Origin: Dioscorea cayenensis subsp. rotundata
Lineage: Eukaryota; Streptophyta; Magnoliopsida; Dioscoreales; Dioscoreaceae
Reading direction: 5' to 3'
NCBI RefSeq assembly: GCF_009730915.1
Contig: NC_052486.1
Coordinates: forward strand, 23,568,137 to 23,632,136
Length of the DNA: 64,000 bases
Each line of letters starts with the position of its first letter. The stretch's first letter is position 1. Positions 38,247 to 51,734 of this stretch are shown piece by piece. The notes beneath the pieces are model-generated. The model ran no database searches, was not told the origin of the DNA, and was given only the letters and a program-made list of their open reading frames with translations. The position numbers and the translations under genes were made by a program.

Positions 38247-39147
38247 TTAGTTGTGGGGGGGTTTGTCGACGTCCTCGAGAGGGCGGAACCAGTGGGTTTC
38301 GTTCAGCACCGAGGAAGCGCCGCTGCTCGTAGTGGCGGAAGAGGCGGAGTCGCCGGCGGCGAGTTGTTGCTCGGAGGGGCCGAAGACACCGGTCTTCGGA
38401 TGTGGGCCCCAGTACTTGTCGGACCTGGACCCGATTACATCGTCCGGGACCACCACCGGGTGCACCTGGTCGTCGTAGTTCTTCTCGTACGACGACACGT
38501 GTGCACCCCTCCTAAAAAACAATAAAAATGAAAAAAAAAAAATACAAGATATGAAGAACACGTGGCAGGCGATGGTTACATCTGGAAGTTTCTTGCTGGA
38601 CACGCACAATGCAGCTAATCCTAATGAGGGTAGTTGGGTTGGTGATGGGTTGAGTACCCTTTTTCAAATCAAGAAAGGGGTATTTTCGGAAAATAAATGA
38701 AAAAGGGGGAACAAAATTAGATCCGAGCAAGAGGAAAACATCGCCATTTCTACTGAGAAAAAGACTAGAATAACCTCCTCAACGGAGAAAAGGAATTCAA
38801 AACGATGAGATATTTTCCCGGGGAAAAACCAAGAGAAATTTCACCGGAAAATCAGAAAAAACCAGTAATGATGAGTAGATCGACAGTGAAAATTACTAAT
38901 CCGGCAATGATCGGTATCGATTTTTAAAGATCGAACAGCAAAACATAGCTAAAAATCGAGAAAATAGCTAAAACACTGTAGATTACTCAGAGATTAGCAT
39001 CAAAGACCATGAAATCGCGTACCTAGAAGCCAAGGCGAAGGAAGAGGGCAAAGGAGCTTGATCGCGAGAGGTGGAAGCCCAGATCCGGTTGGCGAATCGC
39101 TTACCGAGAGAACTAGCGATCGCTCGCCCCTTCGAGTTGGCTGCCAT
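38247..39147 (-). CDS. Small LEA-like organellar protein (At5g17165/At3g03150-like)
   Basis: Two exons: 39147-39023 and 38511-38247, giving 129 residues. The N-terminus MAANSKGRAIASSLGKRFAN is basic with no acids, like a mitochondrial or plastid presequence. The mature part has RGAHVSSYEKNYDDQVHP, VVPDDVIG, DKYWGPHPKTGVFGPSEQQ and a C-terminal WFRPLEDVDKPP. This matches, from memory, the small plant LEA-like family of Arabidopsis At5g17165 and At3g03150, related to LEA_3/SAG21-type proteins. Function is unproven; such proteins are often stress-induced and disordered. The coding exons are GC-rich compared with the intron and flanks. CACGTG sequences lie near both ends of the second exon, in the coding part at about 38493 and after the stop at about 38225. 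Confidence 0.88.
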
Positions 39148-41186
39148 GCAATAGCGAACGAAGAGAAACGACGAACGAGAGAGATCGGGAATGAAGGAAT
39201 CTTGAGAGAAAGAGCTCCCCAATCCTCACACTCTCGAGGAGGCCACTATTTATAGGGGCAATGAGTTACCGCCTACCTACTCATCTAACCGCCTTACCTC
39301 ACCGTCAATCTAACCGTTAACACTGACGCCACTTAACGGAATCTTGGTGTTAACGTTACATACTTGACGGGCAGATAACGACGTTAGTTCACGTTAGTAA
39401 TATTCGCGAGAATATCCACTCCTTGAACAATGGCGTGGCAATTCCGCGGGAACGTGAAAATACCGAAACACCCTTCAACAAGACAGACAAAGATGTAGAG
39501 TATTGACCTAATTTCGTCATTAACTATAAATCAATATTCCCAAACTCCCCGTACCGTGCGTGTACTATGCTAGTACGGAGATAACCGTGCATTTGCCTCG
39601 AGATTAGCTTGCACGTGGGTTCTAATAACTTTTAATTTAAATCTTTTAGTTTACGTTAAAACCTTTTATTTGCACATATGCTCACTTTTGCTTTTTTGTT
39701 TTTTTTTCCTTTTGCTTTTTTTAAAATAGATCAGTCTTTTCATAGTGAAAATGTTTTATTGATAGAATTTCAATTTAATAAAGCAAATAATACTCTCCAC
39801 CACTCTGAAAATCAAGTGCATTTTTAGTTGAACCTATGCATTTGTGTAATTTTTTTTTTCAAATTTAAATAAAGAAATAAAAATCAAGAAGTTTTTGTCC
39901 TTTGTCCAAATCAATTCTGATTCCAAAAATAGATTGAGAATGAAAATACGAGCTTGTTCAAAACCAAACAAGTGTTCGGACATGAAATCCCCATTAAATG
40001 AGATAAAATAGGAGAATAAATTGGCACTCTTGATGTAACATAGGATGCTTCCATGTATTTATTTATTTATTTATTTTTTCTCAACCACGTAGGCTCCCGC
40101 CTGAAATTTCCAAGTCAGCAATTAGTTTGCATTCAAAGATCACAAAATTGGTATGGTTGGTGGACCATTAATGAAGCTAAAGTCTCTGATTCAAAATCTA
40201 AAATTGACGATTTTTAATGTAGTTCAAATAAAAAACCAGCATTTCAACTATCAAGAACTGGAGAAGTAGACATCTATTGATGTCATGATAGGTATAAAAA
40301 AAATTACAAAGTCAATGTTTTCGATCATAATACAAGTTTTTAATATATATCTTATCATGTACAATGAGACAGGACCTGAATAATGTCGGTTAAATATTGT
40401 GTATTATGGCCGAAAAACATGATGCAAAAGTTATGAATTGAAAAAGCTAGATAACATAAGTCATGCGTTTAATTATTAGTGTCCTCATTAATCAAATCAA
40501 AATTCAAAGAATGGATAAGAGAGTGCATGAAAGTTGCCACGAACTTTCTTTTAAGTCAAAAACAAGCTAAAGGATTGGCTAGAAAAATAACTGGGTGCCC
40601 ACTGCACAATGCCGTCAGGGGACTGAGTCCCAAGATACTGCCTCCCCGGAGTAGTACTAACATCTCAAAAAACAAAAATTCCTCAATTCTAAATATTCAA
40701 TTCAAATAAACCTATCATTCTATCTTTAGACATTGCCCTTTTAAAGATGGTGGGAGCTAGCTATATAACTAGTAGAATGTCTCCACTAAATTCTCATATC
40801 AAGGTGATGCTGAGCTTCCACCAAGTGGAAGTGTGTCTCTATTCATGAGAAACAAACACATACATTATTGAAAAGAAGAAATATGCTTTAATTGTACCAT
40901 GGCATCAGGGACAGAGTACAAAGCTAAACAACAAGCAAGTAACAACCACCAACCTAAGTTTTTGATGATAATTAATGGTCCACCACCTCCATCCTCTTCT
41001 CAAAAGCCAATGACTTTGTCGGCTTCAATGGCCCCATGTTTCCTACACCTTAGCTGAAATCACAAGATAAGATCAACAAACAAAGAAATCCAAACCCCAC
41101 GCTACTTCAGATGTTTAGAATTTAATAAAATGAATAAGAACAAGCACTGGGCCACTGGCAAATAGCACATGACTTACAGCTAGTGA
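39148..41186. other. Promoter of the LEA-like gene and spacer to TOP2
   Basis: 39148-39600 is less AT-rich and dense in AACCGTTA/TTAACGG-type motifs (MYB-like sites), a likely promoter. The rest is AT-rich. At about 40590-40650 there is a short GC-richer piece (GTGCCCACTGCACAATGCCG and nearby CTGCCTCCCCGGAG) inside a 76-codon open frame with no family resemblance; it may be a repeat remnant. 40900-41186 is probably TOP2 3'UTR. Confidence 0.5.
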
Positions 41187-44100
41187 TTAAAAATCATCTT
41201 CCTCAAAGTCTGAGTCATCAGTGACAGGGCTATCATCATCATCATCATCATCATCCTTTTGCTCCATTTCTGAATCACTTTCCACATATGTGGCTTTCTT
41301 TACAGTCCTGTTCCCTCTTCTTGGACGTGCAATCATTATTGGTTCATCTGAAGGACTAGAACTAGATACTAATGAGCTGCCGCTGGAATCTTCACTGTTG
41401 CTAAGTGAGGATTTCCCCAACACTGAACCACTCTTCTTGTTGAACGGGGATGCCCTGATCTTCCTCACTTTCTTCTCCGGCGAGCTCTTAGCTTGCTGTT
41501 CCACAGGCTTCAGCACTTCGGTGGTGATAAGTTTTTGTTGGTTCAAAACTGACTGTTTCTGCTTGTTGCTGTTAGTTGCTGCACCTATTTTTCTAGCTGC
41601 CGTTGTGGTTGTGGTGGCGTCTGCCTTTCTTCTACCAGTTTTCTTTCCTTTAGGAATCTCAATCACCTCAAATTCCTCATCCCCATCTTCATTATCATCC
41701 TCTGGGATATTTGACATGTAGTCTTCTAGAGGTTCATCGTCATCGTCCGAGATGTCAGTGATGGCGATCGACGATGATGCCTTTGCAGCAGCTGCTCTTT
41801 TGCTCGGTTCCTTCTTTGCTGGCACCTCCTCAACATCCATAGCTGAATAATCAAAAGAGTATTTTGGTTTGCTTGAGAAGAATTATGAGTTTGGAAAGGC
41901 CGGAAATTTCTCAATAACACTAATTGAATTAAAGGCATATATGCTTAAACTAAAAGTACCATTTTCATGAGCAGATGAACTGAGGCTTTGTGCGCGCAGT
42001 CGGTCTTGAAGTGCGAGTATCTCATCGTCGTCATCGCTTTCACTATCAACCGTCTGCCGAGTAAGAAACAGATAAGATGCAATTACAAGTAGATGCTTAC
42101 GTTTATAAAAGTTCTGGTTAGATGCTAGGAAAACCAAACATACTTTCTTGGAAGTAGCCTTCTTTGCACCCCCTCTAGGCTTTGGTTTGACGGCTTCAGG
42201 AGCGTTGTCTGAAAGGAATGAAGAGAGATAGACTCAGCTAAGAAAACAACTGTAGAAATCAAGTTGTTAGTGAGAGAAGAAAAGCAGTTCATACTAGCAT
42301 CAGTCTGAGCAGTCACTGGAACAACAGGGGGAGGAGGTTTGGCAGTGTTGGTCTTTCTTGGTCGTTTTGGTCCGTTCTTGGAAGCTGCCGCCGCTTTGCT
42401 ATTCAAACCCTTCTTTCTCATCTCGTTCTTCGCCAGCTCAGCTTCAGCATCAAGTTTATCTTGTTCCTGTGTTATAAGACCAACAAATTAAAACTACCTC
42501 AGCCAATGACCAGAAATGGAGATTGGAGAAGATTAAAGAGATTTCAACGAATAGGATACACATACATCGAGCATTCCTTCAAATGCTTCAAGGTCCTTCG
42601 ACCACAAAGACATCACAGTGGCACATTTCAATTCTACAACATCATCTTCCAGTTTATTTTTACTAGCAATCAACTCCTGAACCTTCTCTAGAGTGAGGGT
42701 TCCAATTGCCATGGATAGAAGGTAGTCATAGTCACTTGCTCTCACACCTCCTCTAACAATCTCTGGACTATCTTCTGAAGACTCTTCGTTTTCTTCTGAA
42801 TCAGCCATAGCTCCAGCAACTGCAGCCTCAATTCCTTTGTTTTCCTTCCTTATAGGAGTGAATCCTTTTTCCCTGAGCTCAATCAACAAGTCTGCTTTTT
42901 TCCTATTGCTCACAATTATCTCGTTTCTAACAACACCAAGGATGAACCTAACTCTGTTATCTAACTTCATCAGTTCGAATTCAAGGCTGTCCAATAATTT
43001 TTTCTACACAGCATATGAAGACATTGTTGTCAGTCTTAATGTTCTTCTATGAATGACTCTGAGGATATGAAACAGCTCAGAAAACTCACCTTTCTTTTCT
43101 CATAAAATTCAAGCCTCAAACTGAAAAATTCCTCGAGAACTGCAAAGGAATTGGAGAACAATTAGTTACCAATAACCACCTTTGATAGTGAGATGTTCAT
43201 GTTATTAATGGCTTGTCGACTTACTTTGCTCAGGTGTATCATACTTTTTAATGACCCCACTTGGATCAAAAAGGTGCATATTGCTGGTACTGATGCTTGT
43301 AGTAAGCTTGAATTTCTTCTCCAGCCCTTCCTGTCTGGCAATGTTCATGTTCTCCTCCGACAAAATAACTTCAAAATGTACTGTTGTGTCATCGTTGTGC
43401 TCTCTGTAATCCTGTTAAAAGAAGGAAACATAAGTACTCGACAAGGAGTGAAATACCTGCAAGCAAGTTTACTTTTCCCATTTTGTTCAGTGTACCTGGA
43501 TAAATGGTTCCTTGCTTTTCTCATTCCCAGTCATCAATGACTCAAGAAATTCCTTATAATCTTGTGTCCATCTACGTATTGGCAGCTCGAAGATTCTGAG
43601 CGTGTTGTTGTCAATTTCCTCCACAATACCAGTGATGGTGTAGGTGACACCAGCCACCTTTGATGCAGATTTCTCAATCCGGCCCTGGTTGATCCAGCGA
43701 TCAAGTTAGTTGTCCTGACACTATTAGAGAGAAAATTCAACTGAAAAGAGAAATATATTTAACTGACCTTAAATCCTCTATACCATGGGTCCATAGGCTG
43801 CATTTCCTCACCATTTAACAACCGTTTTACATTTGCAACTATGTCTCTCGGATTATAATTAGGAATGTAAGAACTCCAGCCAGTTCCAATCCCCTCACTT
43901 CCATTTACAAGAACCATAGGTATGATGGGCATGTACCTGTAAATGATCAGAATCAATGTATATTACTATACTTATTCTCACCATCTACACCGGCTTCAAA
44001 CCAAAAATGAGACTCAAAAAATTACCAGGTTGGCTCAATGGTCTGCCCGTCTTCAGACAAATAGTTAAGAAGAGCATCATCATCCTTTGGAAACAGAAAC

Positions 44101-47100
44101 CGGGTCACTGGGGACAAACAAGTGAAGATATATCTTGCACTTGCATGATCTTTGCCACCCTGAGCATTACAGTGAAAAACGCAAAATATAAACCAAATCC
44201 ATAAAAGCTCCTATTGTTAATATTGTTACTGCCCACAAAATATAAACTAAATCCATAGGAGGATGAGTTGATAGCGGTGAGTATCTCACTTGATGTCTGG
44301 TGCCAAACTGTCCGTTGGGTTGCAAAAGGTTAATATTGTTACTGCCCACGAAATCCTGGGCCATTCCGATTATAGTGCTGGCAAGACTCTGCTCACCGTG
44401 ATGGTAGGCAGATTTCTCAGAAACATAGCCAGAGAATTGAGCCACCTGAGAAGAAATAGATAAACATTATGATGGATTGTACCTTATCACAATTAAGCAT
44501 ACAACTTATCAATAAGAACTAAGAAACACACCTTAAGTTCTTTGATTAGTGGTCTCTTGAAAGAGCAGTACAAGATCTTCCTTTGGCCTGGCTTGAGACC
44601 ATCAACCATGGACGGTATTGACCTTTGAAGATCAGCCATGGAGAACAATATCAACTCCTTGTTAACGAAATCACTGTACTTGATGAGCTTCGCACTTTGA
44701 TCTAGATAAGTTCCTGGCTGCAGTTACCAATGGCTATTAAATTAGGAAAAAATTATCTGTCAAGCACAATTGCAAGGCCAAAAGATATTTGGCATTTACC
44801 TCAAACTGGCGGAGCCAGTTTTTTCGAGCCTCGATCTTCTTCTTACTGAATGCCAATTCAATGGCATCTCCATCTTGCTCATCCACCCACAAGAAATCCT
44901 TCTGGTGCTTCCCAAGATCACTGAAGTATTCCTTTCCTTCTTTTGATGTGCTTGTACCCAACCCCTACTCAGCAATCGTCTCAAGTAAATTATTGACACA
45001 TGCCAGCGGCAAATAACATTCAAACGAGTTTTTACTCTTATTAAGCTGATCAAACCTTATAATACTTAATGGTCCAGCCATTTGCATTTCCTTCTATGCT
45101 CTTCTTCCATGCTTCATATTCAGGCATGGTGTAAAAGGCCAATACCCTACCATTGCGGTGAGTTGCCTAAAAAGTTTTTCGATTAAGGGTATCAGAACAG
45201 ATACATAGGTGATAAATAGCTCTTCACAGAACATCAGAAGCAGAATATATACCTTTACAATCGGTGTGATAAACTCAAGCATGAATGAGGGGATTTTCAG
45301 CAAGGATGGCCAGAATGAATGGATGAAATTGATCAGGAGACCCTTGATATGGGATCCATCATGATCCTGAAACCGATAGAATAAATAAATATAAGTATGT
45401 ATATATAGAGAGAGTGATTATATTAGAATTGTAAACACCAGGAAGTTATATTAGCATGGCTTTAAAACCAAACCTGATCAGTCATTATCATGAGATGCCC
45501 ATATCTTAAACCATTAACACTTTCATACTGCTTCCCATGCTGCAGTCCAAGAGCCTGTTTCAGGTTCTGGATTTCTTGATTGTCCATTATCTGTTTGTGA
45601 CTTGCTTCTCTCACATTCAGCAGCTTACCCCTCAGAGGGAACACGCCATAGTGGTTCCTGCCTACTACAGAAATACCTGCCATCTGTTCACCCAACGAGA
45701 ATAACATCCCTTAATTGAGGTACAAAATCACAATTTCATACTAATTTTGGCAATTAACAAGTTACTCACCGCAAGTGCTTTGGCTGAATCTCCCTCAGTC
45801 AGGACCAGAGTGCATTTGTGAGAGCTACTTGAACCTGCATCATTAGCATCCTCGAGTTTGGGAATGCCTGTGATCCTCTGCTTCTTTGTTCCATCGGTCT
45901 TCTTCAGTTCCTTGCTCTGCTTCATATCAGCCCAAGAGAGGACATTGTCTAAAACTCCAGATTTAGCCACTGCAGCACAGCACAAGTTGTAAAACAATAT
46001 TACCTCCTCAAACATGCTTTCACATAATAATGAGAAGTGCACTAAGAATATATATCTGAAACACTAACCCTTTTTAAGGAACTCCTCTGAAAGCTCGCAT
46101 TTAGATCCAAAGCTTCCTTGGCGAGTTGTTAAGTTCTCTTTAGTCTGAGAATCAAATGCAGGATTGTCGATGAGTGCATTGACAAAGACCCACAGATGGT
46201 TTTTGACATATTGGGCCTTAAGAATCACATTCTTATTCTTCTTCTTTGCTGAATTGATCACATAGCCAGTGATCTGATTGGTGACATAATCCACATGACT
46301 ACCACCTTTTGTAGTTGCAATGCCATTTACAAAACTCATCTGTTGGAAATGTCCATCACTAAGACTAACACATACCTCCCACCTTTCGTTCACTCTCTCC
46401 ATTATCCTGTCAGTAAGTAAATGTTAGATTGCAAGATACAGAATTGAGCCAAAAATAACACTGAAATACTCAAAAGAATTGTCATAAAACCTTGGTAGGG
46501 GTTCAGCCCTGAATTTGGAAGCACTTTGGAGGTATAAGTTGACATAATCAGCGAAAGACTTCACAGGCACTCTTTTCCCATTCAATTCTACCTTAACAGT
46601 TTTGCCAAGAGTTCCTGCTAGATCAACAACTCTTCTCTTCATCAATGCCACAACATCATCTTCGAGCATTGTCATATTGAATTTAGACAGGTCTGGCTTG
46701 AACGTGACTGTAGTCCAATTCTCTCCATTTTTGCACTTGGTAATGTTTGGTTCTGACTTTTTGCTCATGTTATCAGAGAAAACCTATATACAAGTAATCA
46801 AAACACACGGATTAAGTAACTAAGGATCTATGATTAAGAGCACAAAAAGGAAACAATCATCCATTGCAAGTGATGAGTAGACTAACTTAGATCATTGCAT
46901 TTTTCCAAAATTTTAGAGCGGAAGCTAGCAAAATGTATATTTGTCCTTAAAGATTTCTGCATTATTTGATTTGGGAGATTCAATAAACAATCACACAAGA
47001 TTATCTAAATCCATGATAAGAGCCGATCAAGTAAACTAGAAAAAGTTCAGCAGAATGCTACCATTGCATGACAACCACTTCAAATAGACCTATTCTGCGA

Positions 47101-47794
47101 TGATGAAATGCAATAAACCCTAAATCTAACAAAGGGAAACGTCAATAATGGCAAATTTTAATACCTGTTTGTACTTCTTCTGCCTCTTCCCATCAGCAGT
47201 CTCGATCACAAACTCCGTGGAGAAGATGTTCGTCAGCTTCGCACCGTACCCATTCCTCCCTCCAGTGGTTTTCTTTACGTTGTCATTGTAGTTGCTACTC
47301 GTTAGCAAGTGCCCAAAAATCATCTCAGGCACATAAACCCCTTCATCAGCATGGATCTCAATGGGAACACCATCACCATTGTTGTAGATGCTGATGCGAT
47401 TAGCCTGGGGATCAATCTCAACACGCAGACAGTCCATGGAGGGGTCTCGCTGCTTGTTATCAGCAGCGTTGACAAGGATCTCATCAAAGATCTTGTAGAG
47501 GCCGGGGACGAAGGTCACCTTTCGGTGAACCATAGTTTCTTTATCATCACCGGACGGCGCTGCTAGATCATCCGCTGCATCGACAGTGATGTTAGGCTTC
47601 TCAAACACCCAGAGATCCTGGGTGTGCTTCTCAATGGAGCCGATGTAGGTGTCAGGACGGAGGAGAATGTGCTCCAGCTGCGTCACCTTCTGGTACGTCT
47701 CCTCGATCGTCTTCTTGCCAGCGGCGGCTCCATCTCCGGCGGCGGCGTTGTGGGCGGAGCTAGACTGGAGTGGTAGCTTCTTCTCGATGGCCAT
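41187..47794 (-). CDS. TOP2: DNA topoisomerase II (type IIA)
   Basis: Twenty exons join in frame to 1518 residues, close to the usual plant length: 47794-47165, 46783-46491, 46406-46069, 45969-45770, 45683-45474, 45366-45253, 45166-45056, 44964-44800, 44717-44532, 44445-44290, 44159-44026, 43936-43768, 43684-43496, 43411-43225, 43139-43090, 43003-42566, 42466-42295, 42208-42144, 42053-41960, 41842-41187. The enzyme passes one duplex through another using ATP in the nucleus. Motifs: GHKL ATPase [10 protein letters not shown] at 178-187; TOPRIM Glu479 in EGDSAK and Asp556/558/560 in [19 protein letters not shown]; catalytic Tyr near 811 in [10 protein letters not shown]. The last 350 residues are a charged tail with Lys-rich and Asp/Glu-rich blocks, expected for nuclear localisation and chromatin tethering. 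All catalytic residues are intact. Confidence 0.97.
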
Positions 47795-48810
47795 GGCGAG
47801 GGAGATGGGGAGGAGGGACACTGAGATCGTGTCTGAGAGCTTTGAATTTGGGGATTTGGGAGGAGAGTTTGGGCGGGGGATTATAAAGGGAAAGGGCAAC
47901 GGTCAGTGATTTGAAATTTGAATGCCTAGGTGTTTGAAATGGAGGGTTAGGATTAAGAGAGGATGGATCCGATGGTGGATATAGATTGGGATCATGATGG
48001 TGCCTGGATTTAATTTAAGCCGTTGATTTACTGTGAGTTTGAATCTTGATGTGGTCTCATCTAGTTAATCTAGACCGCTAATCAAGAAATGCTCCAGATT
48101 TTTGCAAAAAAAAAACTCTAATAAAATAAATTTTATATTATATATATCTCTTTGAAGCATTTATTCGCGTTCTTTCTTGTACGTATTTATTTTTTCGTGT
48201 ACGTATTTATTTGTTCGAGTATCTTTGAAGCATTTATTCGCGTTCTCTCTTTTATATTATATATATTTGTTCGTATACGTATTTATTTTTTCTCAGGTAA
48301 TGAGTTTTTTTATAAATCAAAAATACTCAAAACTATATAAAAAATTTCTCATGAAGCAATAACTTTTCATGAGAATTTTTTTAATGGACTATTAATTTAA
48401 ATAAGATTCCATCATCAATTAATTTAACTATTTCAATGCTACTTTGTGCATGAGAGACCACATGGTGTATGATAAATTATATGTATAATTTGTGTGTTTG
48501 TGCAAATATATGTCTCAAGAAATAGTGATTATTTGTACAAATAGTTAATTTTATATATCGATCAATTTTTTTTTTTGTGTGTGATTATTTGTCCAATAAT
48601 TTGATTTCAAGAGTATTAAGATTTTTTTTATATAAAACATCATATTAATAAATAATCTCAAATTCAATGTTTATAATAAATTTTTACCCAAAAAAAACTT
48701 AGCGAATAAAAAAACAATTACAGGAAAACAAATCAACATATTTAATAAATAAATATTGATATAAATATAAAATATAACATAACTCTCGTCAATCATGACA
48801 TTCTCATGAG
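47795..48810. other. TOP2 promoter and AT-rich spacer
   Basis: About 100 bases of leader precede the TOP2 start on the minus strand, followed by AT-rich DNA. At 48149-48260 a segment of about 72 bp is repeated (TCTTTGAAGCATTTATTCGC at two sites). No coding sequence seen. Confidence 0.55.
48149..48290. repeat. Short tandem duplication, period about 72 bp
   Basis: TCTTTGAAGCATTTATTCGC followed by GTTCT(T/C)TCTT occurs at about 48149 and again at about 48221, and TACGTATTTATTTTTTC-type blocks recur between and after them. Confidence 0.8.
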
Positions 48811-49270
48811 TAGTGGTGTCAAACAGATCATGCTCGCTCGGACCCGGTAAGAGTTGGGTTGTGCTTGGCCCAAGCACGGTGCTACAGTGTTATGCCAGGG
48901 CCAGGCACGACCCAAATCTTAGGCCATGTTAGGCTAGGGGGTTTACAGCCCGCGGCTCGCTTCAGGCCAACATGGCCCGGCACGCCAAATGCAAGTTTTT
49001 TCTTTTTCTTTTTTTAACTTTTTTGGTGTATTTTTTTTTATATATTTTTAGCAATTTTAGAAAATTATTTTATATTTTTAGGGTTTAAAATAAAAAAAAT
49101 AAATATAATATATTGGGCGGGGCCATGTGATGGGTTGACCTTGGTAGTTGGCGGGTCGTGCCGGCCCAATACAATTTCTAGACGGGTCGTGGCGGCCCGA
49201 TCATGCACAGTTCCTGGGTCGCAGCAGGCCCATGCCGTGCATAGCCAGGACGGCCTGTCTGAAAGCACTA
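48811..49270. mobile_element. hAT-like non-autonomous unit, left arm
   Basis: Ends TAGTGGTGTCAAACAG and, on the reverse strand, TTAGTGCTTTCAGACAGGCC are inverted repeats. The inside has GC-rich GGCCCGGCACG-type repeats on both sides of an AT-rich centre, a layout common in plant hAT MITEs. It is 460 bp long. Confidence 0.6.
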
Positions 49271-49570
49271 AGGGAGACAAAGGACATTACATGGAAAGCA
49301 AAAACAAACATAGGAATTAAGTAAAAGTATAACCGACTGAAATAAATCTGCGCATGATCCGACATGAAAGGTCTTTGCTGTTGTGAAATAAAGTAAAAGA
49401 GTGAAGGTTAGCAGCATGAGAAGCCAAACTAGGAGCAGGAGCCAACCAAATCCAAGGCATGACATGTACATGAGGCCAGCGAGCAGCAACAATCAAATGA
49501 TGGAGGGTAAAAATCCAGCGTTGGTGATGCCATCCACACAAAAGTTCATAATTTAACAACAAATCTTTAG
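49271..49570 (-). mobile_element. LINE 3' tail fragment, left arm
   Basis: On the minus strand a frame with VHVMPWIWLAPAPSLASHAAN and LHSFTLFHNSKDLSCRIMRR resembles the extreme C-terminus of plant L1-type LINE ORF2. It is followed by a T-rich 3' end. The same stretch occurs in opposite orientation at 51735-52012. Confidence 0.5.
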
Positions 49571-50264
49571 GGGATAAAATTAAGATAGAATACTCTATTT
49601 AGTCCCTGTATTTTACTCAATTGGCCCCTTTAGTCCTTGTCTTTTAATTTGTCCTCAATAGGTCCCTCTATTGTCAAAATCGGGCAAATTAATTCCAACC
49701 ACTGGCGGTCGTTCCTTCTTCCGTCTATTTATACTGGTGTGGCATTTTCATCAATTAAATATTAATAAACAAATTATTATTTTTTATATTCTGGCTTCTT
49801 CTCTAAATAAACGGGTTCAAATCTTGGATTCGAACCCGATAACCTTCTCTCCTTCTTCTCCCTTCATGCTCTTTGCTCTATCCTCTCCCTCTAGCCCTAG
49901 CCCACCAATCACCTGCCGACCATCACCGTTGAAGGTTCACCACAGGAGTCACAACCCTCAACGGCCCAGCAAGCCTGTCGATTTCACTCCAGCCATCTTC
50001 TCTAATCCCTTTATCCCAACATCCCCTATTTCCAACCATATTCCCAATATCCATTTTTCCTCAAATTATATACATATATACATGCACACGATGTAGATAC
50101 ACAAAAGCATATATACATTGAGGAAGGCGTATATGAAGCTACAAAACGAAAAGATCAAACAAACAGAGAATATGGAGGAGGGGTGCGTTAGCTTCAAAAA
50201 TTCCAACAAAAAAAACTCTATCATTATTCATCTTGAAATTATCATATCTACTTGTCTTCTTTCT

Positions 50265-50860
50265 TTACAATAGGAAACAACATCTCAAGCTCTTACTCAA
50301 CGAGTCTTCGTTGTTGTGATGTATGGGCATCTTCCTACCTTTTGTTATAATTGTGGGAAGATCAGACATGGTTTCAAAACCTACACTCAGACGACGGGAA
50401 CCGGGCAGGACCGAGTTTCTCCACCCCCTTGTGTGCCATGAGGGTTGGCGGTCAGCTTGAGTCATGTCCCGGATCTCGACGGATGAGTGACGGAGATGGA
50501 ACTTCAGTCTTTTGTCTCTTCTCCACCGGCGGCTCTTTTAGAGACCCCTATTGTCCCTTCGGATACCGATTTTAGACCATGTATGTTGGTCTCCCACCGG
50601 CGAAATTGCGCTCGAGGAAGCGGTACTGGCTCACATGCTAGTCACGCGATCTCGAGCGTGGCAGCCGATGTGAGAGACGGATCCAATGGATCTCGCCCTT
50701 CCCCTGTTTGAGGGCCATGTGGCGGCTCTAGCTGGCGCGGTCAAGGAGGGCATCTGGATTCTTGCACCAAACGTCCTAAGGCTCCTTTTCGGGATTTGAC
50801 ATCTATTAATAATCCTTCTGATATACCATATTGCTTGCAATGAATGGGTCAAAAAACTTA
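50265..50860 (+). mobile_element. LINE ORF1 fragment (DUF4283/zinc-knuckle type)
   Basis: A frame reads YGHLPTFCYNCGKIRHGFKT, a zinc knuckle of the zf-CCHC_4 type; further on, in another frame, comes DFRPCMLVSHRR, which matches the (W)MLVSRRR segment after the knuckle in plant L1 ORF1 proteins. It is a partial, decayed copy with no continuous frame. Confidence 0.6.
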
Positions 50861-51734
50861 AAGAGTGGTAAATAATTTTTTATTGAAAAACATAAAAAAA
50901 AAAAAATTTGACAAATCACATTATAGCCCCCTTAAAAATGCATATTTTCTATGTTTATTCACTATTTTAATTTACATACATACTTTAATACACTTATTTA
51001 TAAATCTACATAATACGACTTCCATTAGTTATTAAGGATGACATTGGACAAATGAAAATCATTGTTTTTTACAAACATGCTAAAATTCTCACTCGCATAT
51101 ATTTTTCCTCATTACCATTTGCTTAAGAAATCTCCAAGTCAAAGTACTCTAATTAAAAAATGAGAATTTAATTTTACTATAGACCTCTCAAAGAAAACAA
51201 TACAAGAAAAAACCCTTAACTATAGGGTTTACGGTGCTAAACAACTAAAAATAGAAGATAATGTTTTAACTTCAACATGACATTCATCAAATTCCAAAAG
51301 ACTTTACCTTGAATAACCTTTGAAAAAAAAAATTAAGAGCAAGTGAGTGACTTAAAAAATTAATGAACAAATAATCCCCAAAGTTTTTTTAATATTAATG
51401 AGAAAATAACAATACATTATTTTCTATTGCAATGACAAATAAAAGATGCATTTTTAGTTATAAAAAAAATGAGAATACAAATGTAAGAAATAGTTTTACA
51501 TTTGTTTGCATTTTATCATATTATATTATTAACAAATTTTATAATATTTAGTCAATGACTGAATACTACTTATGTAAAAAATTACACTGCTGCTCTTGCA
51601 GGTTGCAGCCCTTTGGAGAAGGATACAAAACTTGTTGCTGAATTACAAACTCTTAGATTTATTATCCACCATTAGTTGCATGTTCATCATATTTTCCTCT
51701 CCTGTTCTGAGCTCAAAGATTTGCTGTAAAATTC

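Noticed and set aside
40479-40709. 76-codon open frame between the LEA-like and TOP2 genes
   Set aside because: No family resemblance, start context or splice support.
41221-41721. 166-codon open frame on the plus strand
   Set aside because: Antisense shadow of the TOP2 C-terminal Asp/Ser-rich coding exon.
49820-49850. tRNA-like B-box (GGGTTCGAATCCA on the minus strand)
   Set aside because: No A-box or cloverleaf fits around it; it forms a short imperfect palindrome inside the composite element.
50351-50711. Overlapping open frames near 50.4-50.7 kb as host genes
   Set aside because: They carry the zinc-knuckle and following segment of LINE ORF1 and lie inside the composite element.
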